In this document: piece after piece, positions 5,963 to 6,241 of the stretch
Layout of the letters: the number at the start of each line of letters is the position of its first letter
Numbering within the stretch: position 1 is the stretch's first letter
DNA from: Flavobacteriaceae bacterium
GTDB lineage: Bacteria > Bacteroidota > Bacteroidia > Flavobacteriales > Flavobacteriaceae
Reading direction: 5' to 3'
Length of the DNA: 6,241 nt
Assembly (NCBI GenBank): GCA_015489265.1
Contig: WFZY01000348.1
Coordinates: 1-6,241 of the forward strand
The notes under the pieces: model-generated
Told to the model about the DNA's origin: nothing
Database searches by the model: none
What the model saw: only the letters and a program-made list of their open reading frames with translations
Translations under genes and position numbers: made by a program

Positions 5963-5993
5963 TAACATCATTAATTTTAAAAAAAGTAAAAAA

Positions 5994-6241
5994 ATGGCAA
6001 ACATAACATTAAAAGGCAATCCCATTCATACGATTGGAAACTTGCCGGCAGTAGGCAGTCAAGCGCCTGATTTCAAATTAACCGCAACCGATTTAAGTGA
6101 TAAAACTTTAGCCGATTTTAAAGGCAGCAAATTGGTGCTCAATATTTTCCCGAGTTTAGATACACCGACCTGTGCGGCATCGGTCAGACGGTTTAACCAA
6201 TTGGCAACCGATATGCCAAATACCAAGGTTTTGGCTATTTC
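5994..6241 (+). CDS. tpx: Thiol peroxidase (Tpx, atypical 2-Cys peroxiredoxin), N-terminal part, cut by the window edge
   Basis: The frame starts at ATG 5994 and is open to the window end (82 complete codons). The protein begins M-A-N-I-T-L-K-G-N-P-I-H-T-I-G, the typical Tpx N-terminal hairpin, followed by G-S-Q-A-P-D-F-K-L (21-29), the usual peroxiredoxin opening. N-I-F-P53-S-L-D-T57-P-T-C60-A-A-S-V-R-R-F-N contains the P-x3-T-x2-C active site, with Cys60 the peroxidatic cysteine. The resolving cysteine, expected near residue 94, lies outside the window. Tpx reduces hydrogen peroxide and organic peroxides with thioredoxin as electron donor; it is cytoplasmic in cells without an export signal, and none is visible here. 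The full protein is usually about 165 residues, so roughly half is shown. It is divergent from the metal transporter, consistent with an oxidative-stress theme, and carries its own recognisable promoter. Confidence 0.96.
   Translation, partial: MANITLKGNPIHTIGNLPAVGSQAPDFKLTATDLSDKTLADFKGSKLVLNIFPSLDTPTCAASVRRFNQLATDMPNTKVLAI

Overview
The window looks like an ordinary, AT-rich chromosomal segment from a member of the Bacteroidota, most likely a flavobacterium-like organism. Four things point that way. Starts lack Shine-Dalgarno sequences and sit behind A/T-rich leaders. TAnnTTTG-type -7 promoter elements occur in the divergent intergenic region. Two kinds of hairpin repeat resemble those I recall from flavobacterial intergenic regions. 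The proteins read as Bacteroidota members of their families. I see no rRNA, tRNA, CRISPR array, insertion sequence or phage gene.

Layout, left to right. (1) The C-terminal end of a forward-strand FAD-dependent oxidoreductase enters from the left edge. (2) After a 191-bp convergent gap comes a block of four reverse-strand genes. In transcription order these are an Nramp metal transporter fused to a universal-stress-protein domain (3817-5691), a 94-residue three-helix membrane protein (3291-3575), a lipoprotein of the S66 LD-carboxypeptidase family (2275-3270), and a 544-residue polytopic membrane protein with GT-C glycosyltransferase-like features (554-2188). (3) A 302-bp divergent region separates the transporter from a forward-strand thiol peroxidase gene (tpx), which is cut by the right edge.

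The transporter is separated from the three downstream genes by about 240 bp holding three hairpin repeats. The last three genes are closely spaced (20 and 86 bp) and may be co-transcribed. The S66 lipoprotein and the polytopic protein are both plausible envelope functions, but nothing in the sequence proves they work together. The transporter and tpx fit a metal and oxidative-stress theme: probable manganese or iron import beside a peroxide-reducing peroxiredoxin, with a 17-bp near-palindrome lying over the transporter's putative -7 element.

I did not find a clearly new multi-gene system. The points most worth a second look are the palindrome in front of the transporter, the transporter-Usp fusion, the two hairpin-repeat clusters, and a strong excess of CCGG and ACCGGT beside a complete absence of GGCC.
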